Assembly (NCBI RefSeq): GCF_011386835.1
Contig: NC_088791.1
Coordinates: 52,409,498-52,473,497 of the forward strand
Direction of reading: 5' to 3'
Length of the DNA: 64,000 bases
Origin: Chrysemys picta bellii
Taxonomy: Eukaryota > Chordata > Testudines > Emydidae
Positions 12,736 through 23,950 of this stretch are shown piece after piece. Numbering within the stretch: position 1 is the first letter of the stretch; every line of letters begins with the position of its first letter. The notes below the pieces were generated by a model, which worked only from the letters and a program-made list of their open reading frames with translations, was not told the origin of the DNA and made no database searches. The position numbers were made by a program, and so were the translations under genes.

Positions 12736-13653
12736 AAAGTAATCCTCCTCATTGTAAACTTTAGACTTTCAACCCTAAAGTTTGATGTAGAATGCTTGTT
12801 TACTAAAGTCCTGGTAAATGTGATTCAAAATAATAAGTACTAATTAGATAGCTAATCCTTTGATTGGCTTCCAAACTCAGATTAATATCACCTTGCTTTC
12901 TTCCACATAAAAGGGAGCTGCTGGGAGCCAACCCATTACTTAAAATTTTAGTGGCTATTTTGAGAAATGATTTTTATTAAAATGCATAAATATACACTTA
13001 AAATTATTTTTACAGACTAGAAGATTCTTCGCTTATTTTAAAAAGCAGAGAGATTTCACTGAACATTGTGGACTTTCTGTAAGTTCCCTCGTGAACCTCA
13101 TTGGCGTTAACAGGATTGGTGTACATGAGTCCGAGGGCAGTATTTTTACTATAAATTTGGAAAATTATGAAACATGAGATACTAATATCTTCTATATAAA
13201 TAAGCACCTGGGTATTTTTAAAATATAACTTTGTCTTTCTCTGCTCATGTATAATCCTGGAATAGCTAAAACTTTATTAGCTATGACATATAGTACTATA
13301 TATGTGACCCAGAAATTTCACTGAATAGGTTACCTAGTTGCAGGTGCTTTCTGATATATATATTTTTTAAATCTATTAGTAAAATATAACATTAAAATTC
13401 GAAAGCAATAAAGGGGACTAGCATAGCATGCATACATGTTGGTTAAAACCAATTGCTGTCTTTTTGCTTGTATTAAAATGCAACTAATATGTAACTTTTC
13501 TTTACTCTATATTAATTATTTCAGTTGCTTTGCAATACAGTACTGGAGCCTTAAAATGCCTGTACTGCATATGTCTTTGCAGGACCTGGACCATCGAATA
13601 TAGTTCTTTCATTTGCTAATGTACAACATGAGGAAAAGCAGCAAAGAGTCCTG
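12736..13653. other. Non-coding, no gene seen
   Basis: AT-rich sequence without a credible ORF or recognised repeat. Confidence 0.5.
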
Positions 13654-13795
13654 TGGCACCTTATAGACTAACAGATGTATAGGAGCATGAGCTTTCGTGG
13701 GTGAATACCCACTTCTTCAGATGCACCCACGAAAGCTCATGCTTCTATACGTCTGTTAGTCTATAAGGTGCCACAGGACTCTTTGCTGCTTTTAC
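13654..13795. mobile_element. Palindromic Penelope-like 3'-end fragment
   Basis: Two nearly perfect inverted arms of about 62 bases (13656-13718 and 13729-13795) share agagtcctgtggcacctta and gagctttcgtgggtg. A short asymmetric loop holding acttcttcagatg separates them. The sequence matches the 3'-terminal segment that recurs with the GIY-YIG-bearing Penelope copy at 21.5 kb, joined head to head. Confidence 0.65.
13680..13723 (-). ncRNA. Hammerhead-like ribozyme motif in a Penelope end
   Basis: Read on the minus strand, a CTGAAGA core (13714-13720) is followed by one extra A, a perfect hairpin GTGGGT-attc-ACCCAC, then GAAA (13693-13696) and a small AGC-tcat-GCT hairpin ending before C. This is the order of a hammerhead: CUGANGA, stem II, GAAA, stem III, NUH. 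Penelope-like elements are known to carry hammerheads. Weak points are the extra A before stem II and the lack of an obvious stem I. Confidence 0.5.
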
Positions 13796-14169
13796 AGATC
13801 CAGACTAACACAGTACCCCTTTGATACTTGACAACATGGGGAAATTAACTTCACAAATTAAATTGGTTGAATCTTAACAACAATTCAGAGTGTTATTCTT
13901 TTGAAAACAGTATCTAATGAGGTTTTGAACCATTCCGAGATGCTGGATTTATTGCTGGTTTTATATAATTTCCTCTATCCAAAACTCCACCCAAGTAAGA
14001 CACTAGGGATGACATGTGAGGCTAACTGAATTTCAGTGCTGTGGTTTATGTCCTTGTTCCTTATTTGAAGGCCTTTTGGTATCAAGTTCTCTTTTTTGCA
14101 TGTTCAGGTTTTTTTTTTTATTTTTTTTTTTTTTTTTAAGAGTATTTTGAAACAATCACTGTTTGAGTC
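13796..14169. other. Non-coding, with a T-rich tract
   Basis: Includes a long T-rich tract at about 14109-14138. No gene seen. Confidence 0.5.
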
Positions 14170-14172
14170 TTA

Positions 14173-15952
14173 GGGCATGTGTACACTACAAAATTAAGTC
14201 GACTTAAGGTAAGTCGACATCCAGCCACCACAGTAATTAAGTCAGTTGTGTGTGTCCACACTGTGCTCATTGTGTCGGTGGAGTGCGTCCTCACTAACAG
14301 CACTTGCATCAATGCACAGAGCAGTGCACCGTGGGTAGCTATCCCACAGTGCAACTAACCACAGGCGGTTTTGGGAAGGGCTTGCAACGCCTCATGGGAC
14401 CAAAACATTTTGTTGCCGGGGGGCATGGGAACATGGCTTTGGCCTCCCATGATGCAGTTTCCTCCATCCCTACCCTTGATATCAAGGGCAAACAGCCCAT
14501 ACTTTCTCGCGCCTTTTCTCGAAAGCCTGGTTTAGCCACGCGTACGCCATAGCCCGAGAAGCATAGACTCTGCTCAGCTGTGCACTCTTGTTGTGAGCAT
14601 TACAAGCATCTCGCACCTTATCCTGCAGCATTTCCAGAGTAGAGACAGGAGCCGCCATATAGAACGTTGCGATGTCCTGCAAGCAGCCCTGCTGCAAGCC
14701 AGAGAACAAAACAATTCTCAGTTGCTGCTGGCAGTCATGTAGCAGCTGAACATGTTGAATTGCTGTTTTTAGTCTTGGGAAACAAGCACTGACTGGTGGG
14801 ATCCCATCGTTATGCAGCTATGGGATGACGAGCAGTGGCTGCAGAACTTTCAAATGCGAAAGACCACTTTCCAGGAACTTTGTGTGGAGCTTTCCCCTGC
14901 AGTGAAACTCAGCAACACTAAAATGAGACCTACTTCTTCACTATCAGACTGAGTACCAGTCAGTGGGGAATCAATTCGAAGTTGGAGCTGTTGTGATCCG
15001 AGGGTGCAGGGCCATTAATTGTTTTCTGCTAAGAAGGGTAGTGACTCTGGTCAATGTGCAGGATATAGTGGTTGGTTTTGCCATTATGGGGTTCTCTAAC
15101 TGTAGTGGGGCAATAAATGACATGCATGTCCCTATCTTTGCACCAGACCACCTAGCCAAAGAGTACATAAACTGTAAGGGATAATTTTCAATGGTGTTGC
15201 AAGCGCTAGTAGATCATAGGGGGCGTTTCACTGATCAACATGGGATGGTCAGGAAAGGTGTATAATGTGTGCATCATTAGAAACATAGGTCTGAAAGCTG
15301 CAATCGGAGACTTTCTTCCCAGATCGCAAAATAACCATTGATTATGTTGAAATTCCAATAGTGATCTTAGGAGACCCCGCCTACCCCTTGCTCCCATGGC
15401 TCATGAAGCCGCACAGTGGACAGCAGTAAGAAGCGGTTCAACAATAGGCTGAGGAAGTGCAGAATGATGGTGGAATGGGCCTTTGGATGTTTAAAGGGTT
15501 GCTGATGCAGTTTACTTACTCAGTGAAAGCAATATCCCCATTGTTATCACTGCATGCTGTGTGCTCTATAATATCTGTGCGGCAAAGGGAGAGAAGTTTC
15601 TGCAGGGCGGGGTGTGGAGGCAGATAGGCTGGCAGCTAATTTTGAGCAGCCAGATATCAGGGCAATAAGAAGAGCCCAGCAAGGAGCTCTGCGTCTCCGG
15701 GAGGCTTTGAAAACCCGTTCAGTAATGAGCCACAGCAGTGTGCACCACTTATCTGTGTTGTGCCTTCCCGTACCATCCCCTCCATTGCATCAGTTTCCCT
15801 CAAACCCCACCACCCTCCCCATGCTTGGAATATATAAAGAGTATTTCATTCTCAAAACATTGACAGAAGGGACCTGGTACTGTAGGTGCATGCGTTATTA
15901 GGTCGATGTAAGGCAGCTTCCGTCAACCTACATTTGTACTGTAGACTAGGTC
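14173..15952 (+). mobile_element. Decayed PIF/Harbinger transposon
   Basis: The ends gggcatgtgtacactac and gtactgtagactaggtc are inverted and close to those of the two full Harbinger copies. They are flanked by TTA at 14170-14172 and 15953-15955, the 3-bp duplication typical of this superfamily. The element is 1.78 kb and lacks the Myb-like and third genes of the larger copies. A subterminal palindrome, GTGGGTAGCTATCCCAC, lies at 14331-14347. Confidence 0.85.
14561..15750 (+). pseudogene. Broken Harbinger transposase
   Basis: Co-linear with the intact transposase at 44968-46251. The start is ATA where the others have ATG. A segment near 14780-14860 matches the tryptophan-rich WWDR...DESQWLR region. 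14963-15184 matches the helix-turn-helix and first-Asp block (INDMHVPIFA where the intact copy has IDGTHIPI). 15350-15410 matches GDPAYPL, and 15460-15490 matches the region of the last catalytic Glu. Many stops and frameshifts separate these pieces, so it is not functional. A 75-codon minus-strand ORF at 14482-14709 is an antisense shadow. Confidence 0.8.
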
Positions 15953-15959
15953 TTAGTCA

Positions 15960-17905
15960 TTGAATCATAGAGCTGGATTATGTCCAGAGAAACCCACAGG
16001 AATGAGCCAGGAAATTCTGAGTTTGTCTTTCTGGAGTTTTCAGGGAACCTTCCCATCAGATGGAATGGGTAGGCACAAATTTGCAGAGAACAGGGCTTGC
16101 TAAACCCACCAGTTCTGAGGATCCACAGGTCATGGAAGCCCCAGTTCTCTGGTGTAGAGGGATAGCCTCTCTGTGCATCTCTTGTGGGTCCTTCTCACAC
16201 TAACAACACTATTCTATGTGAAGTGTAGAGGTGGCTAGGTGGCTTGGAACAGCAATGTTAACTCTTGATCAGATACTGCACTTGTTCAAATATTTGTGGA
16301 TCACATAAGGAAATTACTGTAGAGAACACTGGTCCCAATCTTCACCCTCTCCCACCACCCAAAACTAGAGATGCATAACATTAGTCATCTAGCCTATCCC
16401 CCTACCAGTGCAGGACAGTTATGATAATTTTTCATTTAGTTTATTCATTGACTATTTCATACCTATATTCCATAAAATAAAAATGTGAACTCCATCAAAT
16501 AAAGTGATCCATATTAAAATACCTTTACTAAGTTTAAAACTTAACTTATTAGGGAATATGCTACTGTCTACACAATGACAAATCAGCCTGAAAACTGATT
16601 AGGTGCTTAGAAAATACAGTAGAGTAGCATTCCTAAATAAAATTGCATCTGTAGAGGCTAAAGAAAAGTAGAGAATCTGCATGACCCTTTCTTGTTTTAG
16701 CACTTCATTGTCATCTTTCAACAGATTGTCTCTCTTGCGCTAGAGTGATTTCTACATTCAGTTTTGAGATGTGTCAAAATAGTTTTTTTCCTTGTGGCCT
16801 GCTTTGGGTTGTCACACTTGTTTGTTATTTCAAGATGTAAGAGTCACATTACTAAGTGGATGTAAATATGTGGTGAAAGCTGCAAACATTGTCATCCTGA
16901 AAAAATGATAGGAGAGAAGGGAGAACAACTAAAGGCATAACTGAATCAATCCTCTTCCTCCCTAAGAGAACAGGGTGGGTACTGTTATAGCAATATATTT
17001 TTTCTCTTAAAACAAATTTTTGTTGATATGAGTTTGAAACATGCATACAGTTGAGTACATAGATCATCTTATTTCAGGAATGGCACCAAAGAGGATACAA
17101 TAAAAGGAATTCTCTATTTTATAGAACTGTATTTAGCCAAGTATTCCAATTTTTTTAAACTTCACCCTATAAACCAGTTCTTTATTGGCTGTACATTGTG
17201 AAACTTCTGAAACCCCAAATAGCTGCCTTGTATGAAAAAGACACTTAAATCCAATTTCTTACATCCACTGTGGTCTGCTAAAATTGATTAACACCTCTGG
17301 AACATGGCATATCACAATATCCTTATTAGGCACCGAAAACCATGTTCTATTAGTCAGGGAGATGCTCCAGAGTAGTTAAAAATGTGTTAGTAGATGCCAG
17401 GAAGAGAAAAATCAGTCCTAAAATCAAGAACAATTTTGCTCACATATATACAAATATGTAAATTCTATACTACAAAAACGCTGCTGTTATTTACTTTGTA
17501 TTCCAATACAGAAAACACATTCAATCTCTTTTGCTGCACTACCTGAACTGTTTGGATGAAGACTATAATGTATTTTTTAATATTTGTGATAGTTTACATT
17601 TTTTGGGAAATGCGATCCACTAGACTTTAATTGTTAGTTAATTCTCTCTTGCCCCCAAATTAAGACTTCATCCAATTACATTTTCCTATATTTTAGAAAC
17701 TTTGGGGAGTTTTACACTCAGCAAACATTTGCCTATTTCCTCTCCCCACACTTACTTAAAGTTGGCCCTGTTGATAGGTGATTTTTAGTATTTTCATTCA
17801 TAAAATTTTCTGCTTGACACCCACCTTTTCAATTATCCATTTCAACCTTTGCTAGAAAAGGTAAATACATTTTGTGAAGTCATTATACTGTCATGGGTTG
17901 TCCTC
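15960..17905. other. Non-coding, no gene seen
   Basis: AT-rich. A short CR1-like antisense scrap may lie near 16370-16440 (gtcatctagcctatccccct). No coding sequence recognised. Confidence 0.5.
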
Positions 17906-17908
17906 TAA

Positions 17909-18191
17909 GGGTAGGTCTACACTTACCCGGTAGTTCGGCGGCAAGCAAATCGAACTTCTGGGTTCGACTTATCGCGTCTTGTCTGGACGAGATAAGTCGA
18001 ACCCGGAAGTGCTCACCGTCGACTGCGGTACTCCAGCTCGGCGAGAGGAGTACGTGAAGTCGATGGGGGAGCCTGCCTGCCGCGTCTGGACCGAGGTAAG
18101 TTCGAACTAAGGTACTTCGAACTTCAGCTACATTATTCACGTTGCTGAAGTTGCGTACCTTAGTTCGAATTGGGGGGTTGTAGACCTGTCC
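17909..18191. mobile_element. Harbinger-type MITE
   Basis: The inverted ends gggtaggtctacactt and gttgtagacctgtcc are flanked by TAA at 17906-17908 and 18192-18194. The 283-bp interior is rich in TTCGAA-like motifs like the tips of the full-length Harbingers in this window. Non-coding; presumably mobilised in trans by such an element. Confidence 0.85.
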
Positions 18192-18194
18192 TAA

Positions 18195-18765
18195 AGTACC
18201 CACATTTATTTTGGCTTTATCAATGCATCTCTCATGGTTGACCAGCTTAGAATTCATTAGGTAGCTTCTGTTTGGAGGTTACTAAACCTGTTCTAGATTT
18301 TACTGGTGTTCAAGCTAATCTGCTCAATTATCTTTGTGTGTTTTTTGACTCTCTCTGACTTCCACTTCTAAATTACTGATTTGGAAGCTTTGAAAATGAT
18401 CCATTGATGGTAAGGAGCTGAATTAATCACTGTAGAAATCAATTATATAATTTTTTTCTTGCCTTCTATTATTTAAGCAAAATCTCCCAGTTTTGGAAAA
18501 TAGTGCAGTAACTTAACAAGTCCTGGTGTCATGTCACTAGTCTGTGCTACAGTGAAGGTCTTCAGAGAAAGCCACCAGTCTGTTCTCCCATCCCACTGCC
18601 TCTAGAGAAGGCAAGATAAAATGAGATGCAGTTAGTGGACCACTCTTCCATTCCCTCTGGTAACAATAAGATGATAGCAACTTCCTCCTATAAGCCCATC
18701 CATTCCCACTCAGAAAAGAGAAGGATCCCTCTACTTTACAACCCTCACATTCCCTCTTGTCTCAG
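18195..18765. other. Non-coding, no gene seen
   Basis: No credible ORF or named repeat. Confidence 0.45.
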
Positions 18766-18906
18766 GTTTCAGAGTAGCAGCCGTGTTAGTCTGTATCCGC
18801 AAAAAGAACAGGAGCACTTGTGGCACCTTAGAGACTGTAGCCCACGAAAGCTTATGCTCTAATAAATTTGTTAGTCTCTAAGGTGCCACAAGTACTCCTG
18901 TTCCTC
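18766..18906. mobile_element. Palindromic Penelope-like 3'-end fragment
   Basis: Starts aggtttcagagtagcagccg, the same entry sequence seen at 21473 in the coding Penelope copy. Arms gaacaggagcacttgtggca (about 18807) and its reverse complement (about 18886-18905) form a fold-back. The plus-strand half contains agcccacgaaagcttatgct, the 3' half of the hammerhead-like motif. The CUGANGA half is deleted. Confidence 0.6.
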
Positions 18907-19599
18907 TTGTCTCACTTCAGCATAAAATACTTTTTTTTTAACACTAAACATCTTGTTGAACTGAAGTAAATTAAAATGAAAACGTTTTTTGATTTATCTT
19001 CTCATTAAATGTGCAGGTGTGACTAATGATAGAAAGTACTGCTGCGTTTCACTGTTTCATGTTATCTGGAGTTATTGACTACTGAAAAGTGCTGGCCTGG
19101 CAGCCTTGGAGAATAAAGTTGTACTAAACTTACACAGAACAGATGCTATACAGGTAGCACAGGCTCCCCATCTCTTAAGCTCCACTGAACATGACAGATT
19201 TTGCTTTGAAGACTTGTAGCAATCAATAGCCCCCACCACTCTGTCCCTTGCTCTTTTCCTTTCCCTCACAACTGATGCTGATGTACATTCACGGAGGCTC
19301 AGGTGTATGCCCCTATTAAATACTCCAGTCTCTCTCTCTTGCACACACCCTAACAGTTTTAAACAAGAAAGTGTCAAAACAGTTACCTATATGATCTTCA
19401 GTTCTGTCTGGCATAGACTAGTCTTTTTATAAGGATAGGGCATAATATAAGGAATGTCTGTGTAATCAGACCTTTACATAATTATTTTGGCAGATCCTAC
19501 AGTTTATTAATTTAAACTGAATGAAGTTACTAATTGAGACTTTTATTTTGTCTTACCTACTGCTATGGCACCCCAACCCCTTGATAATGGATGTTCTGT
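18907..19599. other. Non-coding, no gene seen
   Basis: The minus ORF at 19072-19377 shows no domain. Nothing else recognised. Confidence 0.45.
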
Positions 19600-19800
19600 G
19601 GCATCAAGGCAATGTGGCCTGATGAATAGGGTACCATTGGATTAGGAGTCAGGCTTCTGTGCATGGTTTTGCCATTGACTTGCTATGTGAGAGTGAGCAA
19701 AGCACTTCACTTCTCTATGCATCTGTTTTCCCCCTTGTGTCCCTTGTCTGTCTTCCTTATGGATTGTAAGCTCTTTGAGATAGGACTGCTCTCTCATAGT
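19600..19800 (+). repeat. MIR-like SINE
   Basis: The order of phrases is that of MIR: gtggcctgatgaatagggta, a taggagtcaggcttctgtgc block, gagcaaagcacttcacttct, then ggattgtaagctctttgaga near the 3' end. Diverged but recognisable, and non-coding. Confidence 0.65.
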
Positions 19801-21472
19801 ATAAAAAGGTTAAACTAATCATAATGGAATCTAATCGGGCTGAGGCTGATGTCTCCAAGTAAGATGTTATTACTAGATAACTTTAACAGTAATAAAGGCA
19901 TTCTATGTAATATTTTGGGGTGATTGTTTACTTGAAACTCTACAAAGATTTAAAAAATTGAGTTAGATAACGATGGTCTGAATCAACTGTTCAGCAACAA
20001 GAAAAGATTCAGTGAGGATCAGTCTTCCCAGTCCTTAACTAGTGCTACTAGGCTTATTAACAAGGTAAAGAAGGAAATGAATCTCAGCAAATACTGACCT
20101 AATCCACACAAAAATTCTGATTTCAAATTTTGATTAAATAATCAAGGACCGCACTGTAATAAAATGTGAATATCCCAACATATATTTCAGACCTCTCAAA
20201 CATATATTATTAACCTCTCAGTCAGATGTAACAAAACCTTCTGGCAGATCCAGATGATGATATCTGAGAGAGCTAATCATGTACTGTAGAAACCAGGGAT
20301 GTTTGTGCAATGTGACAAGATGAAGTGGATTGAAACACCATAAATTGCATAAGTAGAAAGATTCATCTGCAGCTGAGCAGCACTAGTTATCTCCCAACTT
20401 TCTCAGACAAAATACAAATGTAGAACAGGTCATTAGTTTGATAAACCTTGGACTGAGACAGATGTTTCCAATATTATAGCAACCTTTAGTGATGTGCAGT
20501 AGGTACCAGTTTTAAGTAGCTTCAGTGTCTCTACAAGATATAAAAGACAAATTCACCCATTGCCACTGTTTGGAAATAGAAACAATTAATCAGTGTGCGC
20601 CATATGTTTGGATGAAATGAATGGAAAACATAACATGGCAAGTGTACATATGCTTATGCAATAGTTATATTTTTAGACTCTAGTCCATACCATACATAGA
20701 CATGAATAAATGGACATGCTTTTGGTACCTATTTTTAAAGTATGGTACTTTTGAGTATACCCTTTTTTTTTTTTTTTTTTTTTTACACAATAGTAAAATG
20801 CCAAATCACACCGTTATTGCTAGCTTCTGTGTCCATATGGCAAAGGGCATAATTGAACTTTCCCTTTAATGTCCTTTCAGTCACAGTAAAAAACAGAGTG
20901 CTATCATGATGATAGACTTGGAAAAACTGTACAATAATTGCTAGACAACTACCTAACAAAATAATCTCAGTGTTCTGCTGATATAATTTACAGAGGTGAC
21001 CCCAGAAAAGCATAGCCCCGTTAGAAACTGAAGATCCAGATATTAGGACCTGCATTTTCCCTTCCAGTCTGTTTTCCTATTTCAGACACAGCATGCATAT
21101 AATTATATATCTAGTGAAAGCCATATCTTGGACCCTTAAAATTAATCATGTCTGTGCAGATGAACTGTGACACTCAATTGTATGTATATTCATTCTACTG
21201 TGTCAGAATAGTAAAACCTGGTGAAGGTAAGCAGTATTTTGTTTAAATATTCTCATATAAAAAAATCTCATATAGTAGAGTAAGTCCTTATTTATTCCTT
21301 AGTGCGCTGGCCTTGAAATGTTTTATACAACACTTGCATGTAATCAAAAGAACTACTATCATGTGGACCTTTCATTTCAGACAGTTGTCACAAAAAGTGA
21401 CATGCACAAAAGTTCAGGCAGTTGAAGGAGTCTTTCGTCCCCGGTGTGGGAATAAACACTTTGTATGTGGAC
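19801..21472. other. Non-coding, no gene seen
   Basis: AT-rich, with a poly-T run at about 20764-20784. Short minus-strand ORFs have no motif. Confidence 0.5.
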
Positions 21473-22648
21473 AGGTTTCAGAGGAGTAGCCATGTTAGTC
21501 TGTATCAGCAAAAAACAATGAGGAGTCCTGGTGGCACCTTTAGAGACTAACACATTTATTTGGGCATAAGCTTTCCTGGGCTATAACCCACTTCAGCAGA
21601 TGCATGGAGTGAAAAATACAGTGAGCAGGTATACATATACAGCTCATGAAAAGATGGGAGTTGCCTTACCAAGTGGGGGGGGGGTCAATTCTAACGAGCC
21701 CAATTCAATTAGGGTGGCCCATTCCCAACAATTGACAAGAAGGTGTGAGGATCAACAGAGGGAAAATTACTTTTTGTAGTGACCCAGCCACTCCCAATCT
21801 TTATTCAGGCCTACTTTGATGGTGTCAAGTTTGTAACATAATTCCAGCTCCGCAATTTCTCATTGAAGTCTGTTTTTGAAGTTTTTTGTTTTTGTTGAAG
21901 AATGGCCACTTTTAAGTCTGTTATTGAGTGTCCAGGGAGATTGAAGTGCTCTCCTACTGGTTTTTGAATGTTACAATTCTTGATGTCAGATTTGTGTCCA
22001 TTTATTCTTTTGCGAAGAGACTGTCCAGTTTGGCTAATGTACATGGAGAGGGGCATTGCTGGGACATGATGGCATATATCACATTGGTAGATGTGCAGGT
22101 GAATGAGCCCCTGATGGTGTGGCTGATACGGTTGGGTCCAATGATGGTGTCCCTTGAATAGATTTGCGGACAGAGTTGGCAATGGGGTTTGTTGCAGGGA
22201 TTAGTTCCTGGGTTAGTGTTTCTGTTGTGTGGTGTGTAATTGCTGGTGAGTATTTGCTTCAGGTTGGGGGGCTGTCTGTAAGTGAGGACTGGCCAGTCTC
22301 CCAAGGTCTGTGAGAGTGAGGGATTGTCCTCCAGGATAGGTTGTAGATCCTTGATGATGTGCTGGAGAGGTTTTAGTTGGGGGTTGTAGATGATGGCTAG
22401 TGGCATTCTGTTACTTTCTTTGTTGGGCCTGTCCTGTAGTAGATGACTTCTGGGTACCCTTCTGGCTCTGTCAGTCTGTTTCTTCACTTCCCTAGGTGGG
22501 TATTGTAGTTTTAAGAATGCTTGATAGAGATCCTGTAGGTGTTTGTCTCTGTCTGAGGAATTGGAGCAAATACAGTTTATCTTAGGGCTTGGCTGTAGAC
22601 AAACACCTACAGGATCTCTATCAAGAGTTCTTAAAACTACAATACCCA
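21473..22648 (-). mobile_element. 5'-truncated Penelope-like retroelement
   Basis: On the minus strand it encodes the tail of the reverse-transcriptase region and a GIY-YIG endonuclease, then a 3' region with a hammerhead-like motif and the terminal ggtttcagaggagtagccat segment. Its 5' side ends in an inverted fold-back: 22500-22552 and 22594-22648 are reverse complements around tagagatcctgtaggtgttt. Inverted 5' ends of this kind are typical of Penelope insertions. Confidence 0.8.
21560..21604 (-). ncRNA. Hammerhead-like motif, core substituted
   Basis: The minus strand reads CTGCTGA, an extra A, hairpin GTGGGTT-at-AGCCCAG, GAAA, then AGCTTATGC. The fourth core base is C where the hammerhead needs A (CUGANGA), and the outer stem II pair is G/G, so this copy is probably inactive. 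Position and order match the motif at 13680-13723. Confidence 0.45.
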
Positions 22649-22649
22649 A
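21774..22649 (-). pseudogene. Penelope reverse-transcriptase tail plus GIY-YIG endonuclease, frameshifted
   Basis: The upstream part (22649 to about 22045) covers the region after the RT catalytic core, including PLAIIYNPQL, a CNKPHCQLC cysteine motif and STNVIYAIMSQ, the first half of the GIY-YIG fold. A frameshift near 22045 moves the rest to another frame (to 21811): MYISQTGQSLRKRINGHKSD, then VGEHFNLPGHS and the C-terminal acidic segment. The second GIY-YIG half appears as MYI. Coding similarity continues out of frame to about 21774 (LDTIKVGLN, WEWLGHY). The catalytic RT palm lies outside this truncated copy, so no active enzyme is possible. Confidence 0.75.
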
Positions 22650-23258
22650 GGGTGCAAGCTCTGGGCTGGGGGGTGGGTCCGAGGAGTTCGGAGTGTGGGA
22701 GGGGGCTCAGGGCTGGGGCAGGGGTTAGGATATGCAGGAGTTCGGGGTGTGGTCTCTGGGAGGAAGTTTGGGTGCAGGAGCAGGCTCCGGTCTGGGGTAG
22801 GGGGTTGGGGTGCAGGAGGGGGTGAAGGGTGCGGACTCTGGCTGGGTGGCGCTTATCCCGCGCGGCTCCCAGAAGCAACCAGCATGTCCGGCTCCTAGGC
22901 TCAGGGGCATCCAGTCGGTTCTGGGTGCTGCCCCTGCCTGCAGGTACTGCCCCCTCCCCAGCTCTCGTTGGCCATGGTTCCTGGCCAATGGGAGCTGCGG
23001 AGTCCCCACGTGAGGTGGGGGCAGCGCACAGAGACCCCTGGCCACCCCTGCGCCTAAGAGCCAAAGGGACGTGCCACTCTCTTCTGGGACCCGAGCAGAG
23101 CCAGGGCAGGTAGAGAGCCTGCCTTAGCCCTGCTGTGTCTCCGACCGGACTTTTAGCACCCTATTAATATCTGCCGGATTGCTTTCAATAGCCACTGAGA
23201 GATTGAGACCGATTCCGGGAGACTCCCGGCCAATCCGGGAGGGTTGGCAACCCTAACT
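22650..23258. repeat. GC-rich dispersed repeat, one end recognisable
   Basis: A G-rich stretch at 22650-22840 (variants of gggtgcaggagttcggggtg) leads into CpG-rich DNA and ends with cgggagggttggcaacccta, the sort of tip seen on short cut-and-paste elements. The matching left end is missing, probably lost at the Penelope junction. ORFs on both strands are composition artefacts. Confidence 0.45.
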
Positions 23259-23569
23259 ATCAGGTTGCACAAAGTTTTAAAAAAATTTGCTATTAGTGTG
23301 GAATTTATGCCTCAGTTAATTACAAGCCTTTCACTGTTTCAGAAGGATTGATTATTATACCAAAAACATTGTACTACATGAAAATGACAGTCCCTGGTTA
23401 AGCTAGTGTTTTTTTCTGAAAAATCATTAGGGGTTGTTTAAAAGTTATTCTAGTTTATTTACTATTGCCTTATAGTAGTGCTGTAAAAGATAGCCCTTGC
23501 CCTGCACTCCAAGCTCCCAGTCCTGCAATTTGTCGCATGTGGTCATTGCAGGATTGAAACCTAAGAGAC
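23259..23569. other. Non-coding, no gene seen
   Basis: AT-rich, nothing recognised. Confidence 0.45.
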
Positions 23570-23720
23570 AAGACAGATGATTGGCAGGAGAACAGAATTT
23601 TTATGATCCTTAGTTTACATATGGGAAAATGAGGCACAGAAAGATGACGTGACTTGTTCCATGTTACACAGGAAGGGTGTGGGAGAGCCAGGAATTGAAC
23701 CTAGCATTCAAACAGTCCAG
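23570..23720 (-). repeat. MIR-like SINE, antisense
   Basis: Contains gggaaaatgaggcacagaaa and gccaggaattgaacctagca, the reverse complement of the MIR central region and B-box side. Diverged and non-coding. Confidence 0.6.
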
Positions 23721-23950
23721 TCTATTACCTTAATTCCAAGACTGTTCTTCCTTGTTTGCCATATACATTCTGGAAATTTTAAAAAGCCCAGAAATACACT
23801 ATTTTTACACCCATTTTCTCTGACCATGCTATTATGGTATATGTAGTATATGACACTAAGAGTACAGCTGCCCTGTACACTCCTTTCAGCGGGGTGTAGC
23901 GTACATGCACTGCACACATTATCATGAGTATAATGAGTGGGAGAGTGGAG

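Noticed and set aside
11633..12752. Several ORFs over 100 codons
   Set aside because: C-rich core of a TIR element, open in many frames.
13654..13795. CRISPR-like or bacterial terminator palindrome
   Set aside because: Explained by a head-to-head Penelope-like insertion; the organism is a vertebrate.
14482..14709. Minus-strand 75-codon ORF
   Set aside because: It is antisense to the N-terminal region of the decayed Harbinger transposase on the plus strand.
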